The notes under the pieces are model-generated. The model was given only the letters and a program-made list of their open reading frames with translations, ran no database searches and was not told where the DNA came from. A DNA stretch of 64,000 nucleotides from Scheffersomyces stipitis CBS 6054. Lineage: Eukaryota > Ascomycota > Pichiomycetes > Serinales > Debaryomycetaceae. Made by a program: the position numbers and the translations under genes. The stretch covers positions 1,612,001 to 1,676,000 of the forward strand of contig NC_009044.1 of the NCBI RefSeq assembly GCF_000209165.1, written 5' to 3'. The stretch's first letter is position 1. Every line of letters begins with the position of its first letter. Below, in pieces: positions 22,259-33,700 of this stretch.

Positions 22259-24094
22259 CTATAAAGGTCTGTCCTGTTGAAAGCAAGCCAAGGAAAAAAG
22301 TCAACAACTAAAAAGAATCACAGAATTGTACTAAAGAAATTCAATGTTATTCAATTGCAATATTGATTATAACTCGACGAATCAAAACTGAAGTACAATA
22401 ATCATTGAATTCATTTCTTATCAAAATCCAATATAGAAGACTGAATTTCATTAAGTGATTAAGAACTTTTGAAAATCTAGAACAGCAATGGTATGTTACC
22501 CCAGATTAGCAATTCGCAGCAACAACAGCACTTTCTTTATTGCCAACTCTGGTAGCACACATTTCAGATACGGTTGTTTTCAAAAGTGAGTCTTCTTTCC
22601 AGTTCTTCAGATATTTCTCCGCGATTCGCTTAGTTCGCTTCGATGGCAAAAGCAAAACAGACAGTAGACAGACACAAATTGTTAGTAACATGAGAGAAAA
22701 AGTCGGCCTGTATCATGCAGACATTGCGCAGACACAAGATTCCTTAGCGACACACACCGTACGCACCAATCCCATAGTCTTTAGTAGTAAAAATACTAGT
22801 AACAATAGAAAAGGAGCCAAATCCTTAAATTTATGTGGCTATATACAAAGAGCATCAAGCTGTTATCAGTGTTTTATGCGTACTGCACATAAGTGAAATT
22901 GAGTCGCCGCGCGCTGTTACCCGGTCACGAGGTATCCCTGCTCTGAAAGGAACAATTCTAATTTCTGTCGAAATGGGCAACTGTTTCTTCTCTTTACTGT
23001 TCCCGTAAAGCACCCAGAGTATGAATAGAGGTATGATTGGTATTGCTATTGCAGCATAGCAAGTATGCGCAAATGAGGTATATGATTCAGAAGATATAGC
23101 ACAGAATTTCAAATTTTTGCCGCACTAGTAATATTGGTTAGGGATGCTGGTCATGTCAATTTGTCTGCTGAACATAACGAAGTAAATTTCAACGAAATAC
23201 TTCACTTGTTGATATATCAGACGATATATGCCACGAGCGAGAGCTCAGAATGAATCGAGAGATTTCTTTTCAATCTATTTGGAAAATTGACGTCCTTTTT
23301 GATTTCGATATGAGTTCGATGTGATTTTCATATGATTTTCATTGTTAGTGTTGGTCGGAGTAGTCTATGTAGAAAACGAATAGTGAGTGCTGATAGATAC
23401 CATATCATTGTTGGAACTTCTGAATCCACAGAATGAATCCAGAAACTCAACTAGATAATGGTTCTTTATGATTCTTAATGTTGTTTGACAATCAGAATTT
23501 TCAAAGTTTTCACATTCAGATTCTTTTGAATTTTCAGAATATGTCTTCTTGTCAACGTTCGCTAATCTTTGGTACTTCACGTCTTTGTTGAATTGTTCTT
23601 GATAGTATTTTGATTCACGATTTCGGACAGAGATGATGCTCTAGCAATTATTACTTTATTTATTGTTGGCGACAGTTCTCATCTTCTGTCCTTTTCTCTT
23701 CATCTCTTGTAAGCCGATTCTCTTACCGGATTCTCCGACTACACTACAACGGTCCACTGATACGTATATATGACTCTGATCCTGAGAAATGCCCAATTGA
23801 GGATAATACCCGTTGGACTGTGAATGGATGGCCACAAATGTGGTCCGGGTAACCCCATATATGGTATACAAAAATATGCAAGTACGAAAAAGTTGAAGAG
23901 CTTTGTTGAACTTCATTTGTATCGATTTGCTGGAACAGTTTTACATTCTCTGGTCTTGTTTTGATAGTTCAATCTTGAACAAGTTTGCAAACATATAACA
24001 CAGGTTTTGAAGAGTCAGACAGAATTTCAGAATTTTCCAGATAAATCTAGATCTTTTACTAAAACAATCTTGAAATACTCTCTTGCCATTCACA
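22259..24094. other. Long intergenic region upstream of CTK1
   Basis: About 1.8 kb. It should contain the missing first exon of the DUF1748 gene. It has CAGACA units near 22655-22735 and two weak minus-strand ORFs (a secreted-like one at 23656-23916 and an ATG-less one around 23365-23640). Nothing else supported. Confidence 0.4.
23656..23916 (-). CDS. Hypothetical small secreted protein
   Basis: An 86-codon ORF with a proper ATG. The first 25 residues (start MKFNKALQLFRTCIFLYTIY) resemble a signal peptide; the rest is short, basic at the end, with one Cys. No homologue or domain recognised and no clear TATA box. It could be chance. Confidence 0.25.
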   Translation of the reverse strand: MKFNKALQLFRTCIFLYTIYGVTRTTFVAIHSQSNGYYPQLGISQDQSHIYVSVDRCSVVGESGKRIGLQEMKRKGQKMRTVANNK

Positions 24095-26284
24095 ATGTCT
24101 GACAGATACAGGCCTCCACCAGCTGGACCACGGTCGAGCAGAGACTTTCAGAGGAAGCCATCATTTAAGAGCAGAGAGAGAAATAGGGATAGGGATAGAG
24201 ACAGGGACAGAGATAATAGAGAAAGAGACGTATACAAGCCGGGAGGATCACGTAGACATCCAGAAGATAGAGAAATAGAAAGACCAAGAGACAGAGGCAG
24301 AGATAGACCCCCAGGAAGAGATTATCAAGAAAGAAACAGAGAAAGAGAGAGAGATTATCCAGAAAGAGACAGAGACAGAGAAAAAGACTATCCAGAAAGA
24401 GACAGAGAAAGAGATATGTATAGACCTCGCAACGACACGTATACACCTAAAAAAGGACCAGGTGGTGGACGTAAAGATTATCTAAAGGATAAACCTAATG
24501 ATAGCCATCCTAGAGGTACCTACCCAAGAGATACTCATCCTAAAGAAAATTATCCTCGAGATACTAATAATGATAATTACGCTAATGAGACTTATTTTAA
24601 AGATAAATCGAAGGATAATCATTCTAATGAAAATCATGTTAATAATACTCACGATAAAGATAGTTATGTTAAAGATATTCATCCAGAAGATAATCATAAG
24701 GATGTTCACAAAGATACTCCTAATGATACACATAAAGATGAGCCTTCTTTAGGATCCAAAAGGGGACCTCCTTCTGGACCCAGTAGTTATCGGAAGAGAA
24801 GAGAATTAGCGAAAGAAAAGGAGAAAAAAATTGAACCATTTAGAGGGATACCTTCTGGTAGAGGATCTTCGAAGGGCCAACCTCCTGGAAGAGGTGTTCC
24901 AGGTAGAGGGCCACCTTTAGGACCTCGTGGAGGCAAGAAAGCAGGTGCCACTAATCAACAACAACAACAACAACCAAAGCCTCCTAAGCAGAAACCTCAA
25001 AAGCTCTCCAAGTCTCAGATATATTCGATCTATGTTCCTGGTGGATCGCGTGTTTACCAAAGAACACAGCAAGTAGGCGAGGGAACATACGGTAAAGTCT
25101 ATAAAGCTAAGAATACCAAGACAAATGAGTTTGTTGCCTTGAAGAAGTTGCGGTTGGAGTCTGAACGAGAGGGCTTTCCAATTACGGCCATGAGAGAAAT
25201 CAAGCTTTTGCAATCGTTTGACCATCCGAACATTGTGGGCTTGTTGGAGATGATGGTCGAACAGAATCAGATCTATATGATCTTTGACTACATGGACCAT
25301 GACTTGACAGGATTTTTGTCCCATCCAGATTTGGTTCTTGAGGAGGGCCATTGCAAGTATATCTTCCAGCAGTTGATGGAAGGGTTAAACTATTTACATA
25401 AGAAGAGAGTCATTCACCGTGACATCAAGGGTTCCAACATTTTGTTGGACAGTACCGGCTGTTTGAAGATTGCTGACTTCGGCTTGGCCAGAACGATGAA
25501 GATTGTGAATGACGGTGAGAGTCCCGATTACACCAACAGAGTGATCACCATCTGGTATAGACCTCCCGAGTTGCTTTTGGGAGCCACTGACTATGGCAGA
25601 GAGGTCGATATCTGGGGTGTGGGGTGTCTTTTGATTGAGCTTTATACGAAGGTAGCTGCTTTCCAGGGCTTTGATGAAGTTGGTCAGCTTTGCCGTATTT
25701 TCAATGTCATGGGGACTCCTTCTATTGTAGACTGGCCCGACATTCAGAATTTGCCTTGGTTTGAAATGCTCAAACCAAAAGTTAACGTCGCTTCCAAATT
25801 CAAAGCCAAGTATGAATCTGCCATGTCTCCTGATGGTTTTGATTTGGCATTGAATTTGCTTCGTTTGAACCCCAAAGCCAGGTTCACAGCCGAACAAGCT
25901 TTACAGCACAGGTATTTTACCGAAGAGCCGTTCCCACTTCCATTGACTTTCTTGAAAGATGTAGAAGGTGAATGGCACGAGTTTGAAACCAAAAAGAGAA
26001 GAAGGAAGGAACGTAAGAGACTCCAGGACGAGGCTAAAGCAAAACAGAATAAGGACAAACAACTGCAGGGCACCGTTGATGTCGATGCATCTCTTCCTGT
26101 AAAATCTGTTCTGGAAGTTCCACTAGATATTCCTCAATCCAGTACCGTCAACACTGTAGATGTTGGAACAGTTGAGTCCAATATTGACTCAGATATTGAG
26201 ATCGATGCAGTAGCCACTGATGATAAAATCAGTGAAGAAGCTAAACATCCAAAAGGCCAAGAAAGTGATGGTTATGAACCATAG
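24095..26284 (+). CDS. CTK1: CTD kinase I catalytic subunit (Cdk12/13-like)
   Basis: Cyclin-dependent kinase that phosphorylates Ser2 of the RNA polymerase II CTD with cyclin Ctk2 and Ctk3 in the nucleus. Starting at ATG 24095 it has 729 residues; the frame is open four codons further but without Met. Residues 1-280 are low complexity: Arg/Asp/Glu dipeptide runs, then Asn/Asp/His/Lys-rich, then Gly/Pro-rich. The kinase domain (about 305-610) has GEGTYGKVYKAK, ALKKLRLESEREGFPIT, the PITAMRE helix, HRDIKGSN, DFGLAR and the T-loop TNRVITIWYRPPE. The sequence between PITAMRE and DFG is much closer to Ctk1 than to Bur1 or Cdc28. A basic KKRRRKERKR segment follows the domain. Confidence 0.92.
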   Translation: MSDRYRPPPAGPRSSRDFQRKPSFKSRERNRDRDRDRDRDNRERDVYKPGGSRRHPEDREIERPRDRGRDRPPGRDYQERNRERERDYPERDRDREKDYPERDRERDMYRPRNDTYTPKKGPGGGRKDYLKDKPNDSHPRGTYPRDTHPKENYPRDTNNDNYANETYFKDKSKDNHSNENHVNNTHDKDSYVKDIHPEDNHKDVHKDTPNDTHKDEPSLGSKRGPPSGPSSYRKRRELAKEKEKKIEPFRGIPSGRGSSKGQPPGRGVPGRGPPLGPRGGKKAGATNQQQQQQPKPPKQKPQKLSKSQIYSIYVPGGSRVYQRTQQVGEGTYGKVYKAKNTKTNEFVALKKLRLESEREGFPITAMREIKLLQSFDHPNIVGLLEMMVEQNQIYMIFDYMDHDLTGFLSHPDLVLEEGHCKYIFQQLMEGLNYLHKKRVIHRDIKGSNILLDSTGCLKIADFGLARTMKIVNDGESPDYTNRVITIWYRPPELLLGATDYGREVDIWGVGCLLIELYTKVAAFQGFDEVGQLCRIFNVMGTPSIVDWPDIQNLPWFEMLKPKVNVASKFKAKYESAMSPDGFDLALNLLRLNPKARFTAEQALQHRYFTEEPFPLPLTFLKDVEGEWHEFETKKRRRKERKRLQDEAKAKQNKDKQLQGTVDVDASLPVKSVLEVPLDIPQSSTVNTVDVGTVESNIDSDIEIDAVATDDKISEEAKHPKGQESDGYEP

Positions 26285-26630
26285 TATATGTATGATGGAA
26301 GTATCAAAGTAATTGAATAATTCACTAAAACAAATATTGTAGTGTGGGCGATAATAGTGCCCTTGTACTATGAAATTGCACAGTAATTAATTGATGAACA
26401 TATCATATTGCATTACATCCAAAGTAGAATAGCTTATATTTTTTGTGAGAAATTTCGCAGCCATTTATAGAAGAATTTGGCGCCAAAATTTCTAAACAGT
26501 TTGTCTTTTCTTTTCTATCAACTTTAATTTGCCACTGCAACACCCCAGAACTACTAGAAGCTCTGGTTACACTCGCTTTGCTACACATTGACAATCGTTA
26601 TAAATCTCGCAATCAAATATTCATAAAAAC
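26285..26630. other. Intergenic region between CTK1 and secreted ORF
   Basis: Contains an exact copy of the recurrent motif on the minus strand (26453-26462) next to TTTATAG; TATAAAT at 26599-26605 is close to the next ATG. No gene. Confidence 0.45.
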
Positions 26631-27161
26631 ATGAAAGTCATCTACCCAATTATTGCTGCTTGCTCTTTGGAAATTGTCGTCTGCTCTGCTTTAGCTGATG
26701 GAACCCTGTCACAAGGTGAAATAGAGTGTTCTCCTACCAAAGTCAGTCTAGAAGCATCACAGAAAACAGATACATTTAATTACCCTGTCGAAACACCATC
26801 TTTTCACACCAAGCTGTACCATGGTCCCACAAGACTAGAAGGGGTAGAGCTGTCGGATTGTCTCAACGAGTGTGGAGTTATCGTTGAAGAAACCCCACAA
26901 AGGAAAACTGTCACAACTTCTACCATCGCAAAGAGAGAGCGACTAAATACTTGTCCAATCGACTTCAAGAAGTACTACAACCAAGACAGTCCTATGGCAA
27001 TGACCATTGACTGTGGGCTTGTGGGCTCCATGAAATCAACCACCAACACTTCAAACATGGTGATGTCTACCTATACTACTCCAGTCGTAGTATGCGATGA
27101 TACCCAGAAGGTTACTTCCAATATGGAGATTATGACCGTCGTCAAACAGGAAAATCTCTAG
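26631..27161 (+). CDS. Unknown secreted protein with signal peptide and Kex2-like site
   Basis: A 176-codon ORF with ATG in good context (AAAAACATGAAA). The first 22 residues (MKVIYPIIAACSLEIVVCSA) look like a signal peptide. The mature part has six or so Cys residues, several Thr/Ser clusters and a KR dibasic site in TIAKRERLNTC about residue 103, which a Kex2-type protease could cut. No transmembrane segment or GPI tail is seen. I recognise no family; it may be clade-specific. It lies between CTK1 and the GPA2 leader region on the same strand. Confidence 0.6.
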   Translation: MKVIYPIIAACSLEIVVCSALADGTLSQGEIECSPTKVSLEASQKTDTFNYPVETPSFHTKLYHGPTRLEGVELSDCLNECGVIVEETPQRKTVTTSTIAKRERLNTCPIDFKKYYNQDSPMAMTIDCGLVGSMKSTTNTSNMVMSTYTTPVVVCDDTQKVTSNMEIMTVVKQENL

Positions 27162-29100
27162 ACTTGTTGCAGCCGTAAGAATTTTTGTTGCAACCATTTC
27201 CTAATTTCGCAACCATTTCTAATTTTATAACTATTAAAGATTAATGTGATCCGTGCTTTACTTCATAAATACCATAATACCCTCTGGATATACAAGAAAT
27301 ACACTCTTCTCCTCTATGATGTATTCTCAGCATGGAGTCTCTTGACTCTGAAGTGAACCGTAAGCCTTTATGTAGTCAACGTCATGCTACAGCAAAAATA
27401 ATGGAAGTTACGGAGAGAACGGATACACAAGTCGTGACAGCTGTCGATGTTATTCAGAATTGCCAGATTTGTGTAGCAAGAACTTGAAATATTCGACACT
27501 AGGAAGAGCAGTCCACAGCTGTATAACAGTATAGATGGATTTATTATTGATTGATATTCAACAATGGAATTGTGCTTAACCAACATTTCCAGATGTAACA
27601 CACTAACTACTACATTTGCTTTCGAAACTGTTGGCAGCTGCCACATGCAAATCTCTAGAATATTACAAAAGGAGGATCTCCTTCTGACGTTATCTCAATC
27701 ACAATAGGCTGCTGACAATATCTAACGAACTCCCCTCCTGGTCATAACTCCGTCGTGGCCAGTTTGAAAGTGGCACTTTTCCAGAGATTTTGCAATCGCG
27801 TACATTTTTCCGGATTTCAAAAGTGCGTCGCAGAACGCTTTAAAAGCATCAGACTCTTAGTGACAATGACGCTGGGACAAGAACGACTGAATGGGCTGTA
27901 TTGGCTGGAGTATAGACGGATGCACCGGTTTGCCTAAGGAGCAAATAGAGAAAAGCCAATATTGAACACCTAGGTAAGTCTGCTATAGAAGTAATTTCTA
28001 TTTCCGCCTGTAGTCACTAATCTGATAGTGCGCTTAGGATCGTCAGTAAAATTGAGCCATTTTCAAAATTGTCGGTATGGATTTATCAAAATTTCAAATC
28101 TCAGTACTGGTTTCCGTGACATTCTCGTTATAATTCTCGCTATAATTCCCGTGCTCACTACTCTCGCTAATTTCAGTTCGAAGAGGTGGTCGCTAATAGC
28201 AAATCAGCAAATCAGCAAGTCAGCAAACAAATCTTGCAGTGGTGCACTTCAGTTCACACCAGAGCCAATTCACCGCAGGATATTCCATTATAGTCGTTAG
28301 CTAATTCATCCCAATTCGGCACTAAGGATTCTTCGTCGTATAGAAATTCTAATATATACTCTGCTATCAAATATTTGTTAAATCGTCAATCAAACCAGCT
28401 AGACAGTTCTGCTGTTCAGAAGTAGCTCCTAGATAAATAGATTCTCTCGCCAGAATCGTTCTGACCGGCTGCTATTGTCACTAGACCCAGGTGCCTCGCA
28501 GGGACAGTACCCTCGCTGCAATAGCGACTCCACAGTGACTGCCTCACTATTTTCCCCCTAACTCAGTGCTCTCGCTAAGTGCCGCACTTTTCCATCACCC
28601 GGAATCTGGATTCCTCCCGCTTAGTACGAATAAATACCTCGTAATCACCAAATTCGTATTGCAATTTTTTTCTTGGTTGCCTCTTTTCTTTCAGCTAACT
28701 TTGCTTTAGTCACCTTCTACCAGTCAGCAGCTGTCGCCGACACCGCCTCGCTATCCACCTGTGCCCGCATCGGCCCACTGCATTGTCTTAAGACGCCAAT
28801 CTCATCTCATTGAATCCCTCGTACTCATTTGTACAGTAGCACTGAACATCACGTACATTCACTGAGATCATACAACATTACAAACACTGAATGGCCAAAG
28901 AACATTCAACACCAATAACAAACATCAGCAACTCATTCAACACAATTAGTCATCAGTAGTCAAAGAATATTTAATTTTCCACGGCTTTAGAGCTTCCATT
29001 TCATACAACAATCATACTACTTCACATTATTCCAGAGACTCTACTCCGGTCTCATTCTCATTAATAGCCACTTCACTTCTTCCTTCTATTACTACTCACA
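27162..29100. other. Long upstream region of GPA2
   Basis: 1.9 kb without a supported gene. Just after the secreted ORF stands a cluster of degenerate motif copies (GTTGCAGCC, GTTGCAACCATTTC, TTCGCAACCATTTC; 27166-27219). From about 28300 to 29100 the plus strand is pyrimidine/AC-rich, as in long yeast leaders. Short ORFs at 27755-27937 and 28028-28300 look random. Confidence 0.45.
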
Positions 29101-30438
29101 ATGGGCTGTGGTGCTTCGAAAGAACCTATTCCAGAAGCCTCAGCTGGAAACACCAACGCCAGGCGCAATTCCCAGAGACAGGCTCTAGCAAACGGTACTA
29201 AACAAACGTCTAATGCCAACAACAATACCAACAATAACAGTTCGTCCACAGAATCTTCAAATGTCGTAGAGAAACGTGCCAATGGCTCGGCTTCAACGGC
29301 TGCTTCAACTGCCATTAATCCCGTAGACGCGGCTACGCAATCCGATCCCAATAAGGAAGTGAAGATCTTATTGCTCGGCTCAGGTGAGAGTGGAAAATCT
29401 ACCATCGTCAAGCAGATGAAGATTTTGCACCAGAATGGCTATACCAAAGAAGAACTGTATGAATTCAAGCCTTTTGTTTACAAGAATATCTTGGACTGTA
29501 TCAAGAACGTCATCAACGCCATCATCGACTTGCAACCAGATTTGATCAACAAAAGTGGCCATTTAGAAAGCGCAAATGGCACAATCGAAGAGGATAAAGA
29601 CAGCTTAGAAGAATTTAAAGGTCAAGACTTGGAAAAAGATAAGGACAGAAAACATATTCTAGATTACGATGATTTGAATGAAGTGTTGGACTACGAGTTC
29701 TCCATCGATTCAGAGCAAGTTTTCAACCCGGTCATTGCGCAAAAGATTAAAACCATATATAACACTCCAGAAGTCAAGAATTTCATGAAATTCCAACAAG
29801 CCAACTTCTACCTCATCGATTCTACCCACTACTTCTTGTCAGATGTCGACAGAATCACATCACCAGATTACGTGCCCTCAGTAAGTGACATCTTGAGAAC
29901 TCGTAAAAAGACTTCTGGTATCTTTGATTTTACGTTCCAGATGAGTGGAGGCTTAAATATCCACATGTACGATGTAGGTGGACAGAGATCTGAAAGAAAA
30001 AAGTGGATCCATTGCTTCGACAATGTTACCTTGATCATTTTCTGTGTAGCATTATCGGAATACGATCAAGTACTACTTGAAGAAAATTCTCAGAACCGCT
30101 TAGAAGAATCTTTAGCGTTGTTTGATTCAGTCGTTAATTCTAGATGGTTCTCCAGAACTTCCATCGTATTGTTCTTGAACAAAATCGATGTCTTTGCCGA
30201 AAAATTGGCATACTCTCCTTTAGAGAAACAATTCCCGGACTACACCGGAGGTAACAATATCAACAAAGCTGCCAAGTACATTTTGTGGAGATTTACCCAG
30301 GTGAATAGATCCGGTTTAAACATTTACCCCCACGTTACACAAGCTACAGACACTTCAAACATCCAGTTAGTTATGGCTGCTGTCAAGGAAACGCTCTTGG
30401 AGAACTCCTTGAGAGATACTGGTATCTTGAACAATTGA
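29101..30438 (+). CDS. GPA2: Heterotrimeric G-protein alpha subunit, Gpa2 type
   Basis: GTPase at the inner face of the plasma membrane that couples nutrient receptors (Gpr1 type) to adenylate cyclase/PKA and filamentous growth. 445 residues. MGCGAS is an N-myristoylation plus palmitoylation signal. Residues 20-80 are a low-complexity Asn/Ser linker. Nucleotide-binding motifs are P-loop GSGESGKS (93-100), RTRKKTSG with the switch I Arg/Thr, [20 protein letters not shown] and TQATDT. The stretch from DVGGQ to the C-terminus ([32 protein letters not shown]) matches Gpa2, not the mating Gpa1/Cag1. The helical domain carries an acidic insert around residues 150-195. Confidence 0.92.
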   Translation: MGCGASKEPIPEASAGNTNARRNSQRQALANGTKQTSNANNNTNNNSSSTESSNVVEKRANGSASTAASTAINPVDAATQSDPNKEVKILLLGSGESGKSTIVKQMKILHQNGYTKEELYEFKPFVYKNILDCIKNVINAIIDLQPDLINKSGHLESANGTIEEDKDSLEEFKGQDLEKDKDRKHILDYDDLNEVLDYEFSIDSEQVFNPVIAQKIKTIYNTPEVKNFMKFQQANFYLIDSTHYFLSDVDRITSPDYVPSVSDILRTRKKTSGIFDFTFQMSGGLNIHMYDVGGQRSERKKWIHCFDNVTLIIFCVALSEYDQVLLEENSQNRLEESLALFDSVVNSRWFSRTSIVLFLNKIDVFAEKLAYSPLEKQFPDYTGGNNINKAAKYILWRFTQVNRSGLNIYPHVTQATDTSNIQLVMAAVKETLLENSLRDTGILNN

Positions 30439-30793
30439 AGCTCCTATTTATTAAACTGTCATATTTCCATGACATTACTTTTAATATTTGTATGTATTCT
30501 TGGATAAAAGTGATTCATGATAACATTGTACATTTGTAGAATATCTCTATTATGGTATGATCAAGGCAGAGTCGGGTTATACCTATATAATCATCGTATT
30601 AGTAGAATCACACTAGAATTATAATCCATCCTCATGCTACAAACACAGAGAATCACGTCATTCTACAACACCATTACTTATCAGCTATAAATACATTATT
30701 TATCGTGAACGCTATCTATGATCAGTATAAACCTACACATGCTCACCAAGAAAGCTACTGTATGATAGGATCTTGACATCATTACAAGTGAAA
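30439..30793. other. Convergent 3' flanks of GPA2 and TIF3
   Basis: AT-rich convergent intergenic region; no gene seen. Confidence 0.6.
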
Positions 30794-33700
30794 CTAAGCA
30801 TCATTGCCTTTAGCAGATGATTCATCCGAAGGTTTGCTACGAACGTAATGAAGATTGAAGTTTCCTCTTGCACCGCCTCGTCCCCCTCGTGATCCTCTTC
30901 CTCTCGAAGAAGTGCCTCTGCCACGACCCCTACCTCTACCTCGTCCATGACCTCCTCTAAAAGAAGTCGAACTTGATGTGTCATCATTCTCTGATGTAGC
31001 AGAAGCAGAAGATCCAGCAGTAGCTGTAGTACTAGAAGCAGACTCTACAGACTCGCTACTCTTCTGAATTTCTGGAGTTACCCCAGAACCGGTAGAACTC
31101 GAGTTTACGACTTCCTCCTTCTTTGAATTCCCGTGGCTGCCATTGGTGCCATTTGCAGCAGATGGAGTTGAAGCTGGCGTTGACGTAGATGTTGATATCG
31201 TTGATTTTTCGGCATTTTTCTCAGCGTTGCTAGGCGAAACTGATTCTCGCTTATTTCCTAATACTCTGCCTTTGTTTTTTGTGGGAGACCTTGATCTGAA
31301 TCTGTCATAAGTGTTCTGTGAACGAGGTTGTCGAAAGTTTCTGCCCCCAGCAGAAACAGAGTCTTCAGCATTATTCAACTTGCCAGAAGTTGAAGCTGTT
31401 ATAGGATGACTAGCTACGCCTTCCACGTTTCTGTCACCAAAACTTCTCTGGTGACCATTGGTAGAGTTGTTGAACCTCCTACTGGTGTTAGGCTGGAAAC
31501 GAGGGCCTTCACGATATGTCGAAGAATGAGGTTGTTTACGCAGATCTCTGACATGTGACTTCTTGACTATATCACTGAGTTCTTTCTTGAAATCTGGGCG
31601 CTCCTCGACCAGATTTTCTGCTTTAATTTCATGCTGTGCTTCGGGTTCTTCTTTGGCTACAGAATTAGATGCAGTAGACGTTACGATCTCAGCAACATCT
31701 TTCTTTTCCACTGCCAAATTCGTCTTCGATAAAGTATCATTAATTTTCTTCAACTTATCTTCGATTTCGATTTCCTTCGCATGGTCAGCCTGAAGTTGAA
31801 GGGGAGTCTGCTTCTTGTTCTCTCCCTGTGCTAGGAACTCGCTCTCTTTTAACGTCAAATCTACCTTGGGGATCAAGGGGCTGGAAGTGACTTTCTTCTT
31901 AAGTATTACCGGTTTTACCACAGCCGGTTTCGGTGTGGAATTCTTAGTTGTAGGTGTTCTGCGACCTCCACTAGAAATGGAAGCTAGGTCGTCATTGGGC
32001 TCTCTAAGCAACTCAGCAAGACTCTTACCTACTCCATTGGAAGGATATGCAGAAGGTGGTATTGGAGCAGGAGAGAGTTTCGGCGTTCCAGCCTTGTTCA
32101 ATTCACTACTATGAGTTGGAGCTTGTGCTGGAGTTGGAATGGCCGTCTTAGGGGCAATATCCGGGCTAGCTTCATGAACGTCGTCGTGCGGTATAGGCGG
32201 GCGTTTCAAGATGGATATAGAAGACCTTCTTCCTCCATCAGTGCTTGTGGTGGAAGTTCTACGTCCCAATGAGCTTCTTCTCAACTTGGGGGAAGCATTT
32301 TCGTGGAACTGTCTCACTACATCTTCTACATCAGAAATTTCACCATCTGGTCCCAAAGTCTGTACTGTGGTGTTGTTGAGGTTTATCAACTTCTTTTCGA
32401 TCTCTTGCTGTTTTGAAAGCACATCGACAGGTTTAGCTTCACCAAAAGGACTCACCTTATGTTTTACAGGAGCAGACAGTGATGGAGCTAAAGCAGGAGT
32501 TTTGGACTCCCCCAAAGCTGGAAGATTTCTCCATTTGTCCGGAGCACTATGAAGTTGAGCACTTCCACGAATAGGCGATCTAGAAAAGCTCGGAGGATTC
32601 CTGGTCCCAGGCGGATGATAGGCGTTTGCGTGGGAATGCTGGGGAGAAAAGGTGTCGATCTGGTCAAGAAGAGCCATATGACGAGGATGCAGTTGTTGGT
32701 TTTTGTTAGCAATGAAATCATCTTGTATCTGCTGAATCTCCGCACCATGTTGCGTGTTAAACTGAATACAATGTTGAAAGTCGTTGAAATCTGCCAACTC
32801 TACAACTACCCTACGATTTCCCTTATAGTACAAGTCATGCCACTTCAAAGCTTTTTGCAAGTCTGCAGCCGAGCTGAGCTCTACAAATGCTACCTTCTTG
32901 ATTACATGAGTCTCCAAGATGTTGGAAGAAGGATCTGCAACTATCTTGAACTTGACAAAAGTGGTGTATCTGCTCTGGAGCAAGTCCTCTACAAAGCCAT
33001 CATTAGCTGTGATGGGCAAATTCAACAATTTTATAATGTAGGGAGGGCCATTGTCGTAAGGAACACCACCAGATCGCGAGGATCCATGGTGAGAACCAAA
33101 CGGATCGTTATACGACAGTTGGTTATAATGCGAATGTCTCTCGATGGGGACAGAAATGGAAGCCATGTCGATATCTTCGTCAGCCCAAGAGCCTCCATAC
33201 GCTAAAGTAGTTAGTATCATTATCTTAAATGCAGATAGAAATGGATATTGAGTAAAAACATTCAATAAATGGAGAAAAGTGCAATGAAAACGAACCCATC
33301 AGAATGGAAAACAACTATCAAAATTTGCAAAAGTCAAATTGAATTCCCCAGCAATGAATCTCAAGTCAAACATCATCGGCCACAATTCACATTGGTTTCA
33401 TTCAACTACCTTAGTTGTCTTTTGGATATCTCAAACCTATCTACCAGCTCTTCAATCGTATAAAATTCAATACCAGTACCAATAGAACCGGAACGAGATA
33501 ATTCCTAAGCAAACTGCAAATCCAAATAGTTAATCAACTTCTTGGTTTCTCTATGACTTCATTGGGATTGACTTTAGAACAAACTTCTTGAACAATTTTG
33601 ACTTCTAATATATTTCACGATTTGGCACTTTCTTAACATCGATTACTACGTCTTATTATTCCAGAAAAGGAATCATGGTCCAATCGTCCGCACAATTATA

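Noticed and set aside
22488..22496. ATG followed by GTATGT on the plus strand (possible tiny first exon)
   Set aside because: No TACTAAC or downstream coding exon on the plus strand before CTK1, which has its own good start.
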